Assembly: GCA_030141605.1 (NCBI GenBank)
Contig: JAQGDQ010000314.1
Span: 186,001 to 250,000 of the forward strand
Length of the DNA stretch: 64,000 nt
Reading direction: 5' to 3'
From: Tubiluchus corallicola
Taxonomy: Eukaryota > Priapulida > Priapulimorpha > Priapulimorphida > Tubiluchidae
Below the pieces are notes generated by a model that made no database searches, was not told the DNA's origin, and was given only the letters and a program-made list of their open reading frames with translations. Shown in pieces: positions 23,201-32,109 of this stretch. A program made the position numbers and the translations under genes. Every line of letters starts with the position of its first letter. The stretch's first letter is position 1.

Positions 23201-25412
23201 TTGAGGCGACATCTTGCAGAACCTCTTCTAACTTTTCTTCTGCACTCAGCATTACTTTTGCTGGTGGAATGTCCTTGCTGCCGTTTTTGTACACATAAAG
23301 AGGTATCCCAGCCGGTGGGTAATCAATGTTTTGGAAACTTTCTTCATTAGTGGCAGCTGCCAGACAATCTCCTGACTGCAACGATTTTAGATCGTTGACT
23401 TTAGAGCCATCTGGAATTTGATAGAGCTGCTCGGCATGGCCCACTTTAAAAGGAATCTTTGATGCAATATCTTGTAGAACTTCTTCTAGTTTGTCTTCTT
23501 TGCTCATTATTATTCTTATGGGAGGAACAGACTTGTCACCGTTTTTGTACACATGGATTGGCACACCTGGTGAAGGGTAATCTAAACTTGAGAACTTCTC
23601 TGTACTTGTAGCAGCAGCTAGGCGGTCACCTGGTTTCAACTCCTTGACATTGCTAATTTTCTTGCCATCTGAGATACGATATAATTGCTCAGCATGACCA
23701 TCTTGAAAAGCAATGTTTGGTGCAACATCATCTTGCAGGATATCCTCTAGCTTATCATCTTGGTTCAATATTAGTTTTATGGGTGCAACAGTTTTGTCAC
23801 CATTCTTGTACACATAAACAGGAAAACCAGGTGGTAGGTAGTCAATATTTTGGAAGGCTTCACCTTTAGTAGCACCTGCTAAACGGTCTCCTGGCTTCAG
23901 CTCTAATATGTCTGTGATTTTTGAACCATCAGAAATGCGGTACAGTTCCTCTGCATGGACATCGTGGAGAACTTCTTCCAACTTGTCTTGCTCAGTCAAC
24001 AAAACTTTTATAGGTGCAACTGCTTTTTTACCATTTTTATAGACATAGATTGGAAAACCAGGAGACGCATAAATCATGTTTTCAAAACTTTCGTCCATGC
24101 CAGCAGCTGCTACACGATCTCCTGATTTAAGTTCTTTAATGTTATTGATTTGAGAACCACTAGGAATGCGGAATAACTTTTCAGCTTGGATATCTTCAAG
24201 AAGTTCCTGTAGTTTCTCATTTGTGTTCAATATGAGTTTTAGGGGAGGAGAAGTGTCACCATTTTTATACACATAGATCAGAACACCAGGAGGAGGGTAG
24301 TTAACATTTTGAAATGTCTCGTCCTTAGTAGCAGCTACTACACGGTCCCATGATTTCAACTCAGTTGCCTCTCTGATTTCACAACCATCACTGATTCGAT
24401 ACATTCGTTCTGGTTGTCCCTCAGGGAATGGAATTTTTTCTGCAATCTCCTGAAGAACCTTTGTTAATGTGTCTTCTTCTTTCAATATTACTTTTTCGGC
24501 AGGTATCCTTTTGTCGCCATTTTTATAAACGTAGATTGGAACACTTGGTTTCGGATATTTTATTTTCTGAAACTTGCGTCCCTTGGTGGAAGCCACTAAT
24601 CGATCATCTTGTTTCAACTCTTTTATGTCTGTGATTTTAAAACCATCTGGGAGTCGGAACAGTTGCTGAATAGGTTCATTTTTAAAAGAAATTTTTGTTG
24701 ATAAGTATTCACGAAGGCCTTCCAGTGTCGTATCTTGGTTAATTATTAATGTTAAGGGATGAAACGACTTGTCACCATTTTTGCATACATGAATTGCAAA
24801 CTCTTCACCACCCGTGTCAACAGAATCAGCAGAATCTTTGGACTGCAGGGATGGTCTTTGTCCTCTTAGTCTTGATTTTTTCTGGTAAAATCTGGGATCC
24901 TCTGCTATTGTAGGCCGAATCTTTGATTTTCGAATAACCAAGCCTTTAGCAATTTGAAAGTGCTCAGCTCTTGGTTTTACAAGGCGATTGGGATCTCTAG
25001 CATCTTTTTTCAGCTCAGGTGGTGGATATTTGACCTTTTGGAACTTTTCTGGCATCGAGGCTGCTGCTAACCGATCCCATGATTTCAATTCTAAAGCATC
25101 AGTTATTTTTTTGCCATCCTTTATGCGGAATAACTTCTCCACTTGGCCAGCATTGAGAAATATTTTTGAAGCAACACTTTGAAGAACATCATTAAGCGTA
25201 TCAGCCTGATCGAGTATCAGCTTTATGGGATTGAAGAACTTGTCGCCATTCTTGTAGACGTAAATTGGAATGGGTTCTGCAATTATACTTACTCTTGCTG
25301 GAACCAAACTGCCTGTTCGACTGTGCGTAACTAATTGTGGTACATCTAAAGTAGCAGAGGTAGTAGACGCTTTACCACTCATTCGTCGTTCCACTGTGTC
25401 TAATTTTTCCAT
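20232..25412 (-). CDS. giant tandem doublecortin-like repeat protein (18 repeats)
   Basis: One intronless frame of 1726 residues. I count 18 doublecortin/ubiquitin-like repeats of about 87 residues. Each starts near (I/V)YVYKNGD, has an (E)QL(Y/F)RIPDGSKI centre and ends LK(P/S)GDRLAAAT...FQNIDYP. The first (about 46-131) is followed by a basic linker (132-203); repeats 2-18 then run nearly head to tail to about 1640. Repeats 4, 5 and 13 share the same deletion of about 11 residues before the RI(S/P) motif. Repeats 9-11 are the most alike, so duplication is recent there. The C-terminus (1673-1726) carries YGSTEDLREWY, GSFAWWSTCFDRSDKW and a lysine-rich end, shared with the two genes upstream of it. 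Doublecortin domains bind microtubules and tubulin; a microtubule or axoneme role is inference. DCX proteins usually have one or two domains, so this copy number is exceptional. No transmembrane or signal sequence is seen. Confidence 0.87.
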   Translation of the reverse strand: MEKLDTVERRMSGKASTTSATLDVPQLVTHSRTGSLVPARVSIIAEPIPIYVYKNGDKFFNPIKLILDQADTLNDVLQSVASKIFLNAGQVEKLFRIKDGKKITDALELKSWDRLAAASMPEKFQKVKYPPPELKKDARDPNRLVKPRAEHFQIAKGLVIRKSKIRPTIAEDPRFYQKKSRLRGQRPSLQSKDSADSVDTGGEEFAIHVCKNGDKSFHPLTLIINQDTTLEGLREYLSTKISFKNEPIQQLFRLPDGFKITDIKELKQDDRLVASTKGRKFQKIKYPKPSVPIYVYKNGDKRIPAEKVILKEEDTLTKVLQEIAEKIPFPEGQPERMYRISDGCEIREATELKSWDRVVAATKDETFQNVNYPPPGVLIYVYKNGDTSPPLKLILNTNEKLQELLEDIQAEKLFRIPSGSQINNIKELKSGDRVAAAGMDESFENMIYASPGFPIYVYKNGKKAVAPIKVLLTEQDKLEEVLHDVHAEELYRISDGSKITDILELKPGDRLAGATKGEAFQNIDYLPPGFPVYVYKNGDKTVAPIKLILNQDDKLEDILQDDVAPNIAFQDGHAEQLYRISDGKKISNVKELKPGDRLAAATSTEKFSSLDYPSPGVPIHVYKNGDKSVPPIRIIMSKEDKLEEVLQDIASKIPFKVGHAEQLYQIPDGSKVNDLKSLQSGDCLAAATNEESFQNIDYPPAGIPLYVYKNGSKDIPPAKVMLSAEEKLEEVLQDVASKIPFKDGYAEQLYRIPNGSKINDVKSLKSGDRLAAATNKETFQNIDYLPSSIPVYVYKNGDTSLAPIKLILSCDDNIDTVLQDVGKKIPFEDGHPKQLYRIPDGSKIKDVKSLKPGDRLAAATDKETFKNIDYLPSDIPVYVYKNGDASMLPKKLSLSNDDQLETVLQDVAAKIPFKEGQAEQLYRIPDGSKIKDVKSLKPGDRLAAATNKEKFQNVDYLPSDIPVYVYKNGDASVPPLKLTLNSDDKLDMVLQDVTTKIPFKDGHAAQFYKIPDGTRVKDLKDLKPGDRLAAATKKEAFQKIVYPQPGFPVYVYRNNDKSFPPVRLFVNKEDKLEEILQAVATKVPFKEGRVEQLFRISDGSKIKDVKDLKSGDCLAAATNQEKFQNTNYAPAGRPIYVFKNGDKSTPPTKLILTQDDKLKDVLEGINAKQLYRISDGSKIKELSELKSGERVAAADDGEDFQKIDYPATSFQIYVYKNSDKAFPPIRLLVDQEKKVEEILQDVATMISFKEGRRPEQLFRIPDGYKIKDAKDLKTGDRLVAATKGAKYQNINYLPSGFPVYVYKNGEESSPPVRFIVNENDELQEILQAVAEKITFNEGHAEQLFHIPGGFKINETKELKPGDRLAAATDQEKFKNINYLPSGFPIYVYQNGNKSPPVRLLVNQEDKLEHVLKTISTKIPFKEGGAEQLFRIPDGSKIKSTNDLKSGDRVAVAATKEAKFQNIDYPPSGLQIYLYKNGDVNFAPVKLTVNEDNTLEDIVQDAAKKVPLVDGHVEQLYRIADGSKIKYANELKQGDHLAAATKKDKFQNVDYPLAGVPAHVYRNGDSYSSPTKFILNKEDNLEAVLQDIPTKIPFETGKAEVLYRIPDGSVVNDLSELKPGDCLAAATNGEDFQNVAYKPLLSGKRRSTKPHKDKGKRAKSSSHVGRSMGSLDHIYGSTEDLREWYLQQTQPTGSFAWWSTCFDRSDKWKQEHEDLYRLKKKFAKPKM

Positions 25413-26314
25413 TGTAAATGTTGTAATTTCCAGATTAATTTGTTAGTTGTTTTTGACAGATTCTTTTCTGTGGTTTCCACGTCACAACCAGTTTCAGGTA
25501 ACCCAGTAGCAATCAAACCACCTTCTGCTGACCTAAAAGACGTCATTAGATATTGTTGAACTCAATCAAAAATGTGTTACAGTATATAACTAGCTGTTGC
25601 TTTTTAATTTTAGATAGACTGAAAATGTTGAATTCTTGATGTATTTCTGTGAAAAGGTGTCAGCTAATTATCTAACACAAAGTAGAAAGCTGAACTTTAA
25701 AAAAACTGAGCAAGATATTTTTGCATTACATGCATTTGGATTACATTCATGTAATTTTAACATTATGAGGTGGAACAAGAATTGACGTCAACATATTTGA
25801 CAATTAATGCCAGCCAACCATGCAGAAAACTCTGCTTAATTAATTTTAGGTAGCTTTAACATTATATACAGTTAAAAGCATTAACACGCTTTCTACTTTT
25901 GTCGTTCAATGAAAATACTGCCTCACGGGCAGCCGTTTTTCTAGTGCACGGGCTTTTTCATGGAACACAGGCCGTTAGTGCGTTGTACTCTAATTGATAT
26001 TTTGTGAATAGTGACCGCCAGTTTTTGTAAAATTTTTGTATTTGCCAATATTTAGCTGTATGTTGGTGTAGCAGTAAACGGATTTATACTTACTCCGTGG
26101 GAGCTAAGCCCGCTTGCCTATCAGATGGTAAATCTAGGCACACACTCATTCCCAGACACACTGGGAATGCGAGTGCATAGCAACTAGTAACCATAGATGC
26201 TAGAGATGTCTAAATGTTGCCATGGGCGACTGTTTAAACACAGGATAGAAAACTGAGAGCACGAAGTAAATCCCATGTTAAAAGTGTTACCGTACACGAA
26301 GATTTGGGCAGCTG
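25413..26314. other. intergenic, probable upstream region of the 18-repeat gene
   Basis: No exon recognised. A short hairpin-forming sequence lies at about 26144-26176: ACTCATTCCCAG, a five-base loop, then CTGGGAATGCGAGT. It sits within what could be a degenerate SINE-like insertion. Confidence 0.3.
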
Positions 26315-26536
26315 CAAGACAAGACAAGACAAAAGACAAGACAAGACAAAAGACAAGGCAAGGCAAGGCAAGGCAAGGCAAGGCAAGGCAAGGCAAGGCA
26401 AGGCAAGGCAAGGCAAGAGAAGAGAAGAGAAGAGAAGAGAAGAGAAGAGAAGAGAAGAGAAGAGAAGAGAAGAGAAGAGAAGAGAAGAGAAGAGAAGAGA
26501 AGAGAAGAGAAGAGAAGAGAAGAGAAGAGAAGAGAA
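26315..26536. repeat. pentanucleotide array in three homogeneous blocks (AAGAC, AAGGC, AAGAG)
   Basis: About 44 five-base units run without a break. The first block is AAGAC-type (about 26315-26356), the second AAGGC (about 26357-26415) and the third AGAAG (about 26416-26536). Each block differs from the next by one base per unit, as expected when point variants spread by slippage. All six frames stay open, which creates spurious ORFs. The array abuts ATATTTATTTAACAT; on the minus strand this reads as an AATAAAT-containing retroelement-like 3' end with the array as its tail. Confidence 0.9.
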
Positions 26537-26589
26537 GATATTTATTTAACATGAGTCAGAAAAGCGATTTTACAAGTTCCTGGTTGCAT

Positions 26590-27050
26590 GTATAATACAA
26601 ACATTGTGACTTAATACATAAAGACAAAAAGCAGAAGCACAAAAAAGCCAAGATTGCAATCTGAAAAGAACTTAAAATAATGAAACAAAGCAAAAAGATT
26701 TAACATGTTAAAAATGATGCTATAAAAATACAAGCAATTGAAAAAAAAAGTTATATGATGCACAGCCAAAAAGGAGAATATAAAAGAAAATTAAAGCAAT
26801 AAAAGACAATAAAAATCCAAAATTTTAAAAAACTAATAGAAAGCTAAGATTGCAAGCAAATGAAAAAAAGCCATATGGAAAATAACTTATGTAAATCAAA
26901 TAAAGGCAATAATATTAAAAGCAAAATTCATAAACAATATGCAGGTTAATATCAAAAGCATCTGAACAAAAAAGAAAACATGTCAAAATTTAAATTCAGC
27001 TTAAGAAGAGGAAAATACTATTAATTAAAATAATAGTTTTTACCACTTAA
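26590..27050. repeat. strongly A-biased tract with degenerate internal repeats
   Basis: The plus strand is very rich in A and poor in T and C. Phrases such as AAGC(C/T)AAGATTGCAA...GAAAA recur near 26647 and 26844, suggesting an old tandem or retroelement-derived sequence. No coding potential is seen. Confidence 0.4.
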
Positions 27051-27083
27051 CACAAACATTTTGCTCTAGGATAATAGAGTGTT

Positions 27084-27085
27084 GG

Positions 27086-27117
<32 letters not shown>

Positions 27118-27136
27118 GTGATGATGATAATAATAC

Positions 27137-27212
<76 letters not shown>
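27084..27212. repeat. (GAT)n followed by (AAT)n microsatellite
   Basis: Interrupted GAT/GGTGAT units change to about 27 AAT units at 27128-27212. This is a compound trinucleotide repeat read directly. Confidence 0.95.
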
Positions 27213-28092
27213 GCATATTAATGGTAGAAAGCTTTTATAGCAAACAGCATGGAAGGGAGTATTGTCTTTGTAGAACTTGAAGAATATTAGACTGCTATAG
27301 GCTGGTTTACAGCTGGTAGTTAGAACACACCATGAGGTGCAGGTGACTGAGCAGTACAGACCAAGTCCACAAACTGGATTAAACTTGACTCAAATAAATA
27401 ATGTTAACTGTAGGTGGCAGCACATGTTATTTTTATTATGATAAATTAAATTAAAAATCGCAAAAGAATGTGCGATAACAACAACAACAACAACAACAAT
27501 AATAAGCAAGCGTGACTAGCTGCAAAAATGCCTGTCACGTAGTGATGCAATCAAAATGTTGTTCCATTGGAGTGAAGGGGGAGAGGTGCTCCTGGAGGCA
27601 GAATGAGAGATGTGCGCTTGAGTTAGTGTATGTTGACTTAGCAACAAAGTAACAATTTCAAATTATCATGGCATCTTATATCAATTAAGTAACTGCTGTG
27701 AAGCCTATCAATTATGGAAAGAGTAAAAGTTGGCATTAACCAATTATTTTAAAGTGCCATCAAACAGAATAAGTACTTTAGTGTTATTTTTTTTCTGTTA
27801 TGAATTTTTCTCTTATGAACTATGGACCTTTGGTAAATACATGCGCTTTAGAAATTCATAGCAATTAAAGGCTATTCAAAAATGAAAAAAAATCTTAAAC
27901 GGTTTACCATTATCACACAAAATACATTTAACTTTGTTTAATGTAAAATGTTACTATGTATAGCAGTAATTTGTCAAATAATAGTAACGACACTAAAATT
28001 AATCAAAGTATTAAGCCTATGCTAAACCAAAACAAGATTTAATAAATAACTTAATGTATGCAGATAATACAAAACCACTCCAATTTCTTCTC
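27213..28092. other. intergenic, 3' flank of the short tail-motif gene
   Basis: AT-rich sequence with a short (CAA)n run at about 27478-27500. On the minus strand an ATTAAA (28038-28043) lies about 50 bases past the stop of the 113-residue gene and is a plausible polyadenylation signal. Confidence 0.4.
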
Positions 28093-28434
28093 CTATTTTG
28101 GTTTCTTCAACATACAGAAGATTTCATGTTTTTTCTGCCAATCGCTAGTCATCTCTTTTTCATTGCGTACGTCCCACCACGTCCATGAGCCCACTGCAAA
28201 TTTTTGCGTTTTATAAAGGTCTCTTAGGTCTTCACTGCTTCCATAGAAAAAGGGGCGGCTGTATTTTTGAGTAGAGCCGCTGGAGGCGACCACTTTTTCC
28301 TTATCTAACTGCACGGTTGTAGCCTCAGCAGTGTTTTTGTCGCTTTCTTTTACTGATTTCTCCCCAGTCTCTCTTATATCAGTAAACTCTTTGCTTTGCT
28401 CTGATGCCTGTGTTCCTGCGCCATTAGTCGACAT
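28093..28434 (-). CDS. short paralogue of the doublecortin cluster carrying only the C-terminal WW-type tail
   Basis: An intronless 113-residue frame from an ATG at 28434. Residues 1-60 are polar and low in complexity (S, E, T, K), probably disordered. Residues about 63-110 carry FFYGSSEDLRDLYKTQ, VGSWTWW, then DWQKKHEIFCMLKK. This is the block that ends the 1726-residue protein and is found near the end of the 386-residue protein on either side. No doublecortin domain is present. The conserved tail between two homologues on the same strand argues that this is a real gene and not a chance frame. The function of the tail is unknown. It may be a docking or tubulin-associated element used with or without doublecortin domains; this is inference. 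Confidence 0.72.
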   Translation of the reverse strand: MSTNGAGTQASEQSKEFTDIRETGEKSVKESDKNTAEATTVQLDKEKVVASSGSTQKYSRPFFYGSSEDLRDLYKTQKFAVGSWTWWDVRNEKEMTSDWQKKHEIFCMLKKPK

Positions 28435-30050
28435 TTTCGTTCCCTGCTTGACTAGCGGAATTTCGTAATGTGTTTCACTAGCGGTGCGTACGTAACGTAC
28501 ACAATCGAATTCCTCGTTTACCGACTGCTAAAGTTTTATTGTTGCCACCTTCCCGATTTTCTGTAAGTTTCCCAATAAGAAGTAGTCAAGATCAGGCGTT
28601 GATAAAATGCTAAGGAAGAGTGATTCCACTGAGATACATGAGAGAAGAAAAGAATTTGGAAATCTGAAAAAAAAACAAAAGTAAAATAAATGAGTAAATA
28701 AAATAAAATGAATTAACGCGTCCATTAAGACAGTACTTCATAGGAAGTATCTAGTTTTTCTCATTTTTATAGGTTAAATGTCAAAATCAAGCAGAAAATG
28801 TTTATTTTTTCGACTTTCTTAGCAATAACGGCGGATAAGTGTGGAAAAATTTCTGTTTTAAGTAGCGTTTGTGTAGCATCCGGAATGTGTTATCTAGCTG
28901 CGGAATAGCTGCGAAATAAAAAAAATCAATAGGAAATACCCGCAGAAGAAAATGTCGCATAACGCAGGTCTGACAAACGGCTGCATTGAAAACAATATAA
29001 ACCGATTTTATTTATTCCATAACCCCTCATAACTCATTCGCATTAGGGGTGCTACATAAATGTCACTTTACCGTGTTAAATTTACATACAAATTGGATAA
29101 AGATTCTTAGGTCCTATAGCATTTTTAAGAGGGACTTATTTTTTTTGTCCACTAGCCAACTTTCCCAAAAAGTATATAAACATAAAAGTCATTAATTTTT
29201 GTTGGGAGTTTATTCCTGGATAGATAGTTTGATCACTTCTGGTCTTCTTCAGCACCCAAAACTGTGTAATAGGAAATGCTGTCATGCTAGTAAAATTGCA
29301 ACGCTTCGAAACAAATACTCAATGAATTCATGCTTTCTGTTTGTAACTTCACATAACGAACCATTTAGTCTCTGTGCTTGCCGGATATGCAGGGCTAAAA
29401 ATTTTAATATCTGTTTTGAAATAAACAAAAAACACAAAAACACAAAAACTACAACCGTGATTGTTCTGTTCGTTTGTTTGGTTTATTTTCTATTATCTGA
29501 GCGGAAATGCGCGTGTGCGTAAATGCGTGCATGGGCATGTTTTCAGGATTTTTTTTTCGAAAATATCTGTAATCGATTTACTATACTCACTGTAGTTGGC
29601 TTCTTCTAGTATTTTTGATCGCACTGCATAGAAACTGTTGTCTTAGTAACGAAATAACGACAGAAAAATAATGCAATACTGACATATAAAATGACGTCAT
29701 TCTGTGTCCATGTGCCTCTACTCATTTGAATTTGGTCGTGGATTTAACAATTTCTTCTTTATTATTCTGCTGCAATCTTCTACATTAACTTTGTTGCCTT
29801 ATGTATGTCGGTTATGTATACGGGCAAATGTCATGATTAAAAAATAGTATGATTATATAATATTTAAATTTTAATGCACAGCACAAATGTGTGCAAACGT
29901 AAAAATTAAATAGATAACTGATATATAAGAACATAATTATTATTATACAGTAACAAAATCCATTAAGTGTCATCAGTTTCTTAACTTTCGCTAGGCGTAC
30001 AAGTAAATAATAATTTTCGTTGTAGCTATTTTTACTGAGCTGCAAACAAT
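28435..30050. other. intergenic between two cluster genes
   Basis: No exon recognised. A 107-codon plus-strand frame at 29199-29522 has no identifiable domain or codon signature. A cyclic-AMP-element-like TGACGTCA occurs at about 29691-29699. Confidence 0.35.
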
Positions 30051-31211
30051 CTAATTTTCATGTGCCCCTGTTTTGGGGCAACATAGATCTTTCGCGTGTT
30101 TACGGGTTGACCTCAAGTAGGCATCGATCCATTTGTGCCATTTACTTGATCTGTCGTAACACGTATTCCACCACGTCCACGAGCCCACTGGTTGCAGTTG
30201 TGACTTGTACCATTCGTCAAGATCCTCGGTGCTCCCGTAGAAGATAATGTGAGCATTTTTTGATTTTTCAAATCCAGAATTTTTTGCTTCTTCGCTGTCC
30301 TTTTCAGTCACATCAGTAGCCCTTTTTGTTTGAAATTCGTCTTCTTTATATACAGGACTTTCATCGTATTCGTCCAACTTCTCCAGTTTACTATCTGTTG
30401 CTGTTAAGCGCCGTGACATTTTCATTGTCTCCAAATTCTTCTTGGCAGAACTTTTCGCTTTTTCACTGCCCTTTTGAGTCACTTCAGTCAGACTTTTTGT
30501 TTGAAGTTCATCTTGCAAATATATAGGGGTTTCATCAAGTTCATCTAGCTTCTCCAGTTTACCACCTTTTGCTATTGAGCTTTGTAACAGTTCCATGGCG
30601 TCGTGCATGGCGAAAGTATCTCCATGAAATGTATGCCGTCTTCTAGATGTTATAACTTTCCTGAACGCCACAAAATCATCGTCGTCATCCTCTGCTTTTG
30701 GTCTCTGTGATTTTTGCTGGACAGTTATATCCCTTTTAGAGAAGGGCTCTGCGGGAAGCGAATGCCGCTTCTTGGATTTTCCAACAACGATTCCCTTGGA
30801 CACCTTAAAATGCTCGGCTTTCAGTTTTTCCAGACGATGAGGGTCCTTGATGTTTTTCTTTAGCTGTGGTGATACATATTTAACGTTTTGGAACTCTTCA
30901 TGCATTGTAGCAGCCGCTAAACGATCCCAGGATTTCAACATTTTCTCATCCGTTATCAGGGAACCATCGGCAATCTGGTACAGCTGGTCAACATGACCAC
31001 GAGTTAACGAAATCTTTTTGGAAATAATTTGCAAAATCATCTCTAGCGTTTCATGTTGATGAAATATCAGTTTAATAGGTGTGAAGAATTTGTCTCCATT
31101 CCTGTACACGAAAACTGGAATGGGTTCCGGAATGCGATTCACTCGTGATGGAACTAACTGTCCAGTTTTGCTGTGCTTGACCACTGGTAAGAGTGCGTCC
31201 TGCTCTGCCAT
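30051..31211 (-). CDS. single doublecortin-domain protein with the cluster C-terminal motif
   Basis: An intronless frame of 386 residues. I start it at the ATG at 31211 (MAEQDALLPV); the frame stays open for five codons upstream but has no ATG there. The N-terminus HSKTGQLVPSRV and the doublecortin domain (about 30-113: PVFVYRNGDKFFTPIKL, LKSWDRLAAATM) align with repeat 1 of the 1726-residue protein, including the LKSWDRL variant and the following basic linker (KAEHFKVSKG). The middle is charged and probably disordered. It contains two copies of a module of about 36 residues, KLEKLDE.DE.P.Y..DE.QTK (about 218-253 and 275-311). The C-terminal motif follows at about 322-360: FYGSTEDLDEWY, then VGSWTWWNTCYDRSSKW. 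It looks like the compact form of the large neighbour, with one domain instead of 18. Microtubule binding is inferred from the domain only. Confidence 0.86.
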   Translation of the reverse strand: MAEQDALLPVVKHSKTGQLVPSRVNRIPEPIPVFVYRNGDKFFTPIKLIFHQHETLEMILQIISKKISLTRGHVDQLYQIADGSLITDEKMLKSWDRLAAATMHEEFQNVKYVSPQLKKNIKDPHRLEKLKAEHFKVSKGIVVGKSKKRHSLPAEPFSKRDITVQQKSQRPKAEDDDDDFVAFRKVITSRRRHTFHGDTFAMHDAMELLQSSIAKGGKLEKLDELDETPIYLQDELQTKSLTEVTQKGSEKAKSSAKKNLETMKMSRRLTATDSKLEKLDEYDESPVYKEDEFQTKRATDVTEKDSEEAKNSGFEKSKNAHIIFYGSTEDLDEWYKSQLQPVGSWTWWNTCYDRSSKWHKWIDAYLRSTRKHAKDLCCPKTGAHEN

Positions 31212-32100
31212 GTTTGGCTTTCTCAATTCTTCGAAGTTGAAAAGGTTGGATTAGAGACGTTGATGTAGCTTGTTTTGCTCAGAATTACTGATTCCATTTT
31301 TCGTAGCTTCGCTTAGTCACTTTTTTCCAAGATTAATGACCTGTAATTCATTGGTGAGAACAAAGAAATTTGAGAATATTGGCTTGACTAAAACAAAGCT
31401 GACAAGACTTGCAGAATTATCCCCGATAATTAGCTAGATTCCTATCCAATTAAAACCATTAAATTAGGCCTATATTAGTAGGTCTAGAACTTGCTATTAA
31501 TGCTGGATTTCGTCTTGCGTTCAGTATGGTATTCAGCGAAAGCTAAGAACCTTCTTTTTGGAGAGAGTATACTTACCGAACGTTGTTTTTATAAAAAACT
31601 ATTTCTGTTACGATGAGACACAGTACCGGGCAAAGGTGTCTTGGTCATCCTCTGATTTAAGGGAATGTGTGCAAACTATTCAGAGACAGTTTTCCAAGCA
31701 GACTTCCATTCACTTACAGAGCAGGACCAGCTTTGCTTAGCTTCGGTTGCTAAGCGTACTCTGTGACCTCTCCGCTATTTCATTTGTCTTTTGTAATTTC
31801 AGTTAAAAAACCAAAAAAGTAACTGCCGTGAACATGGGCTTAAGATTTTCGTGAGATGTTTGTTCCAAAAGAAAAACGGAAACGAAAAGAAAATGACCAT
31901 TGTTGTCTTTGTCACAAAGCTTATGTTTAGCAATATTATTTGAATTCTTAGCATTCGTTATTTCATAATTCATAATCCGTAATAATTAATAGAGATTTAG
32001 CATATTTTGCTATTGATCCCTCTACTTTTCCGAACGCACTGTAAAAAACTAAAAATTTGTGAAGACGCCACCAGTGGAGGACTTCATGTCATCTGTATAT
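31212..32100. other. intergenic upstream of the 386-residue gene
   Basis: No gene recognised. It probably holds the promoter of the single-doublecortin gene. The plus strand grades into the Penelope-like relic. Confidence 0.35.
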
Positions 32101-32109
32101 TAATTCATA

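Noticed and set aside
26184-26595. Open frames on both strands through the pentamer array
   Set aside because: A repeat unit of five bases cycles through frames without stops; this is not a protein.
31212-31226. Five extra upstream codons on the 386-residue doublecortin protein
   Set aside because: The frame is open there but begins with TTG. The first ATG is at 31211 and was taken as the start.
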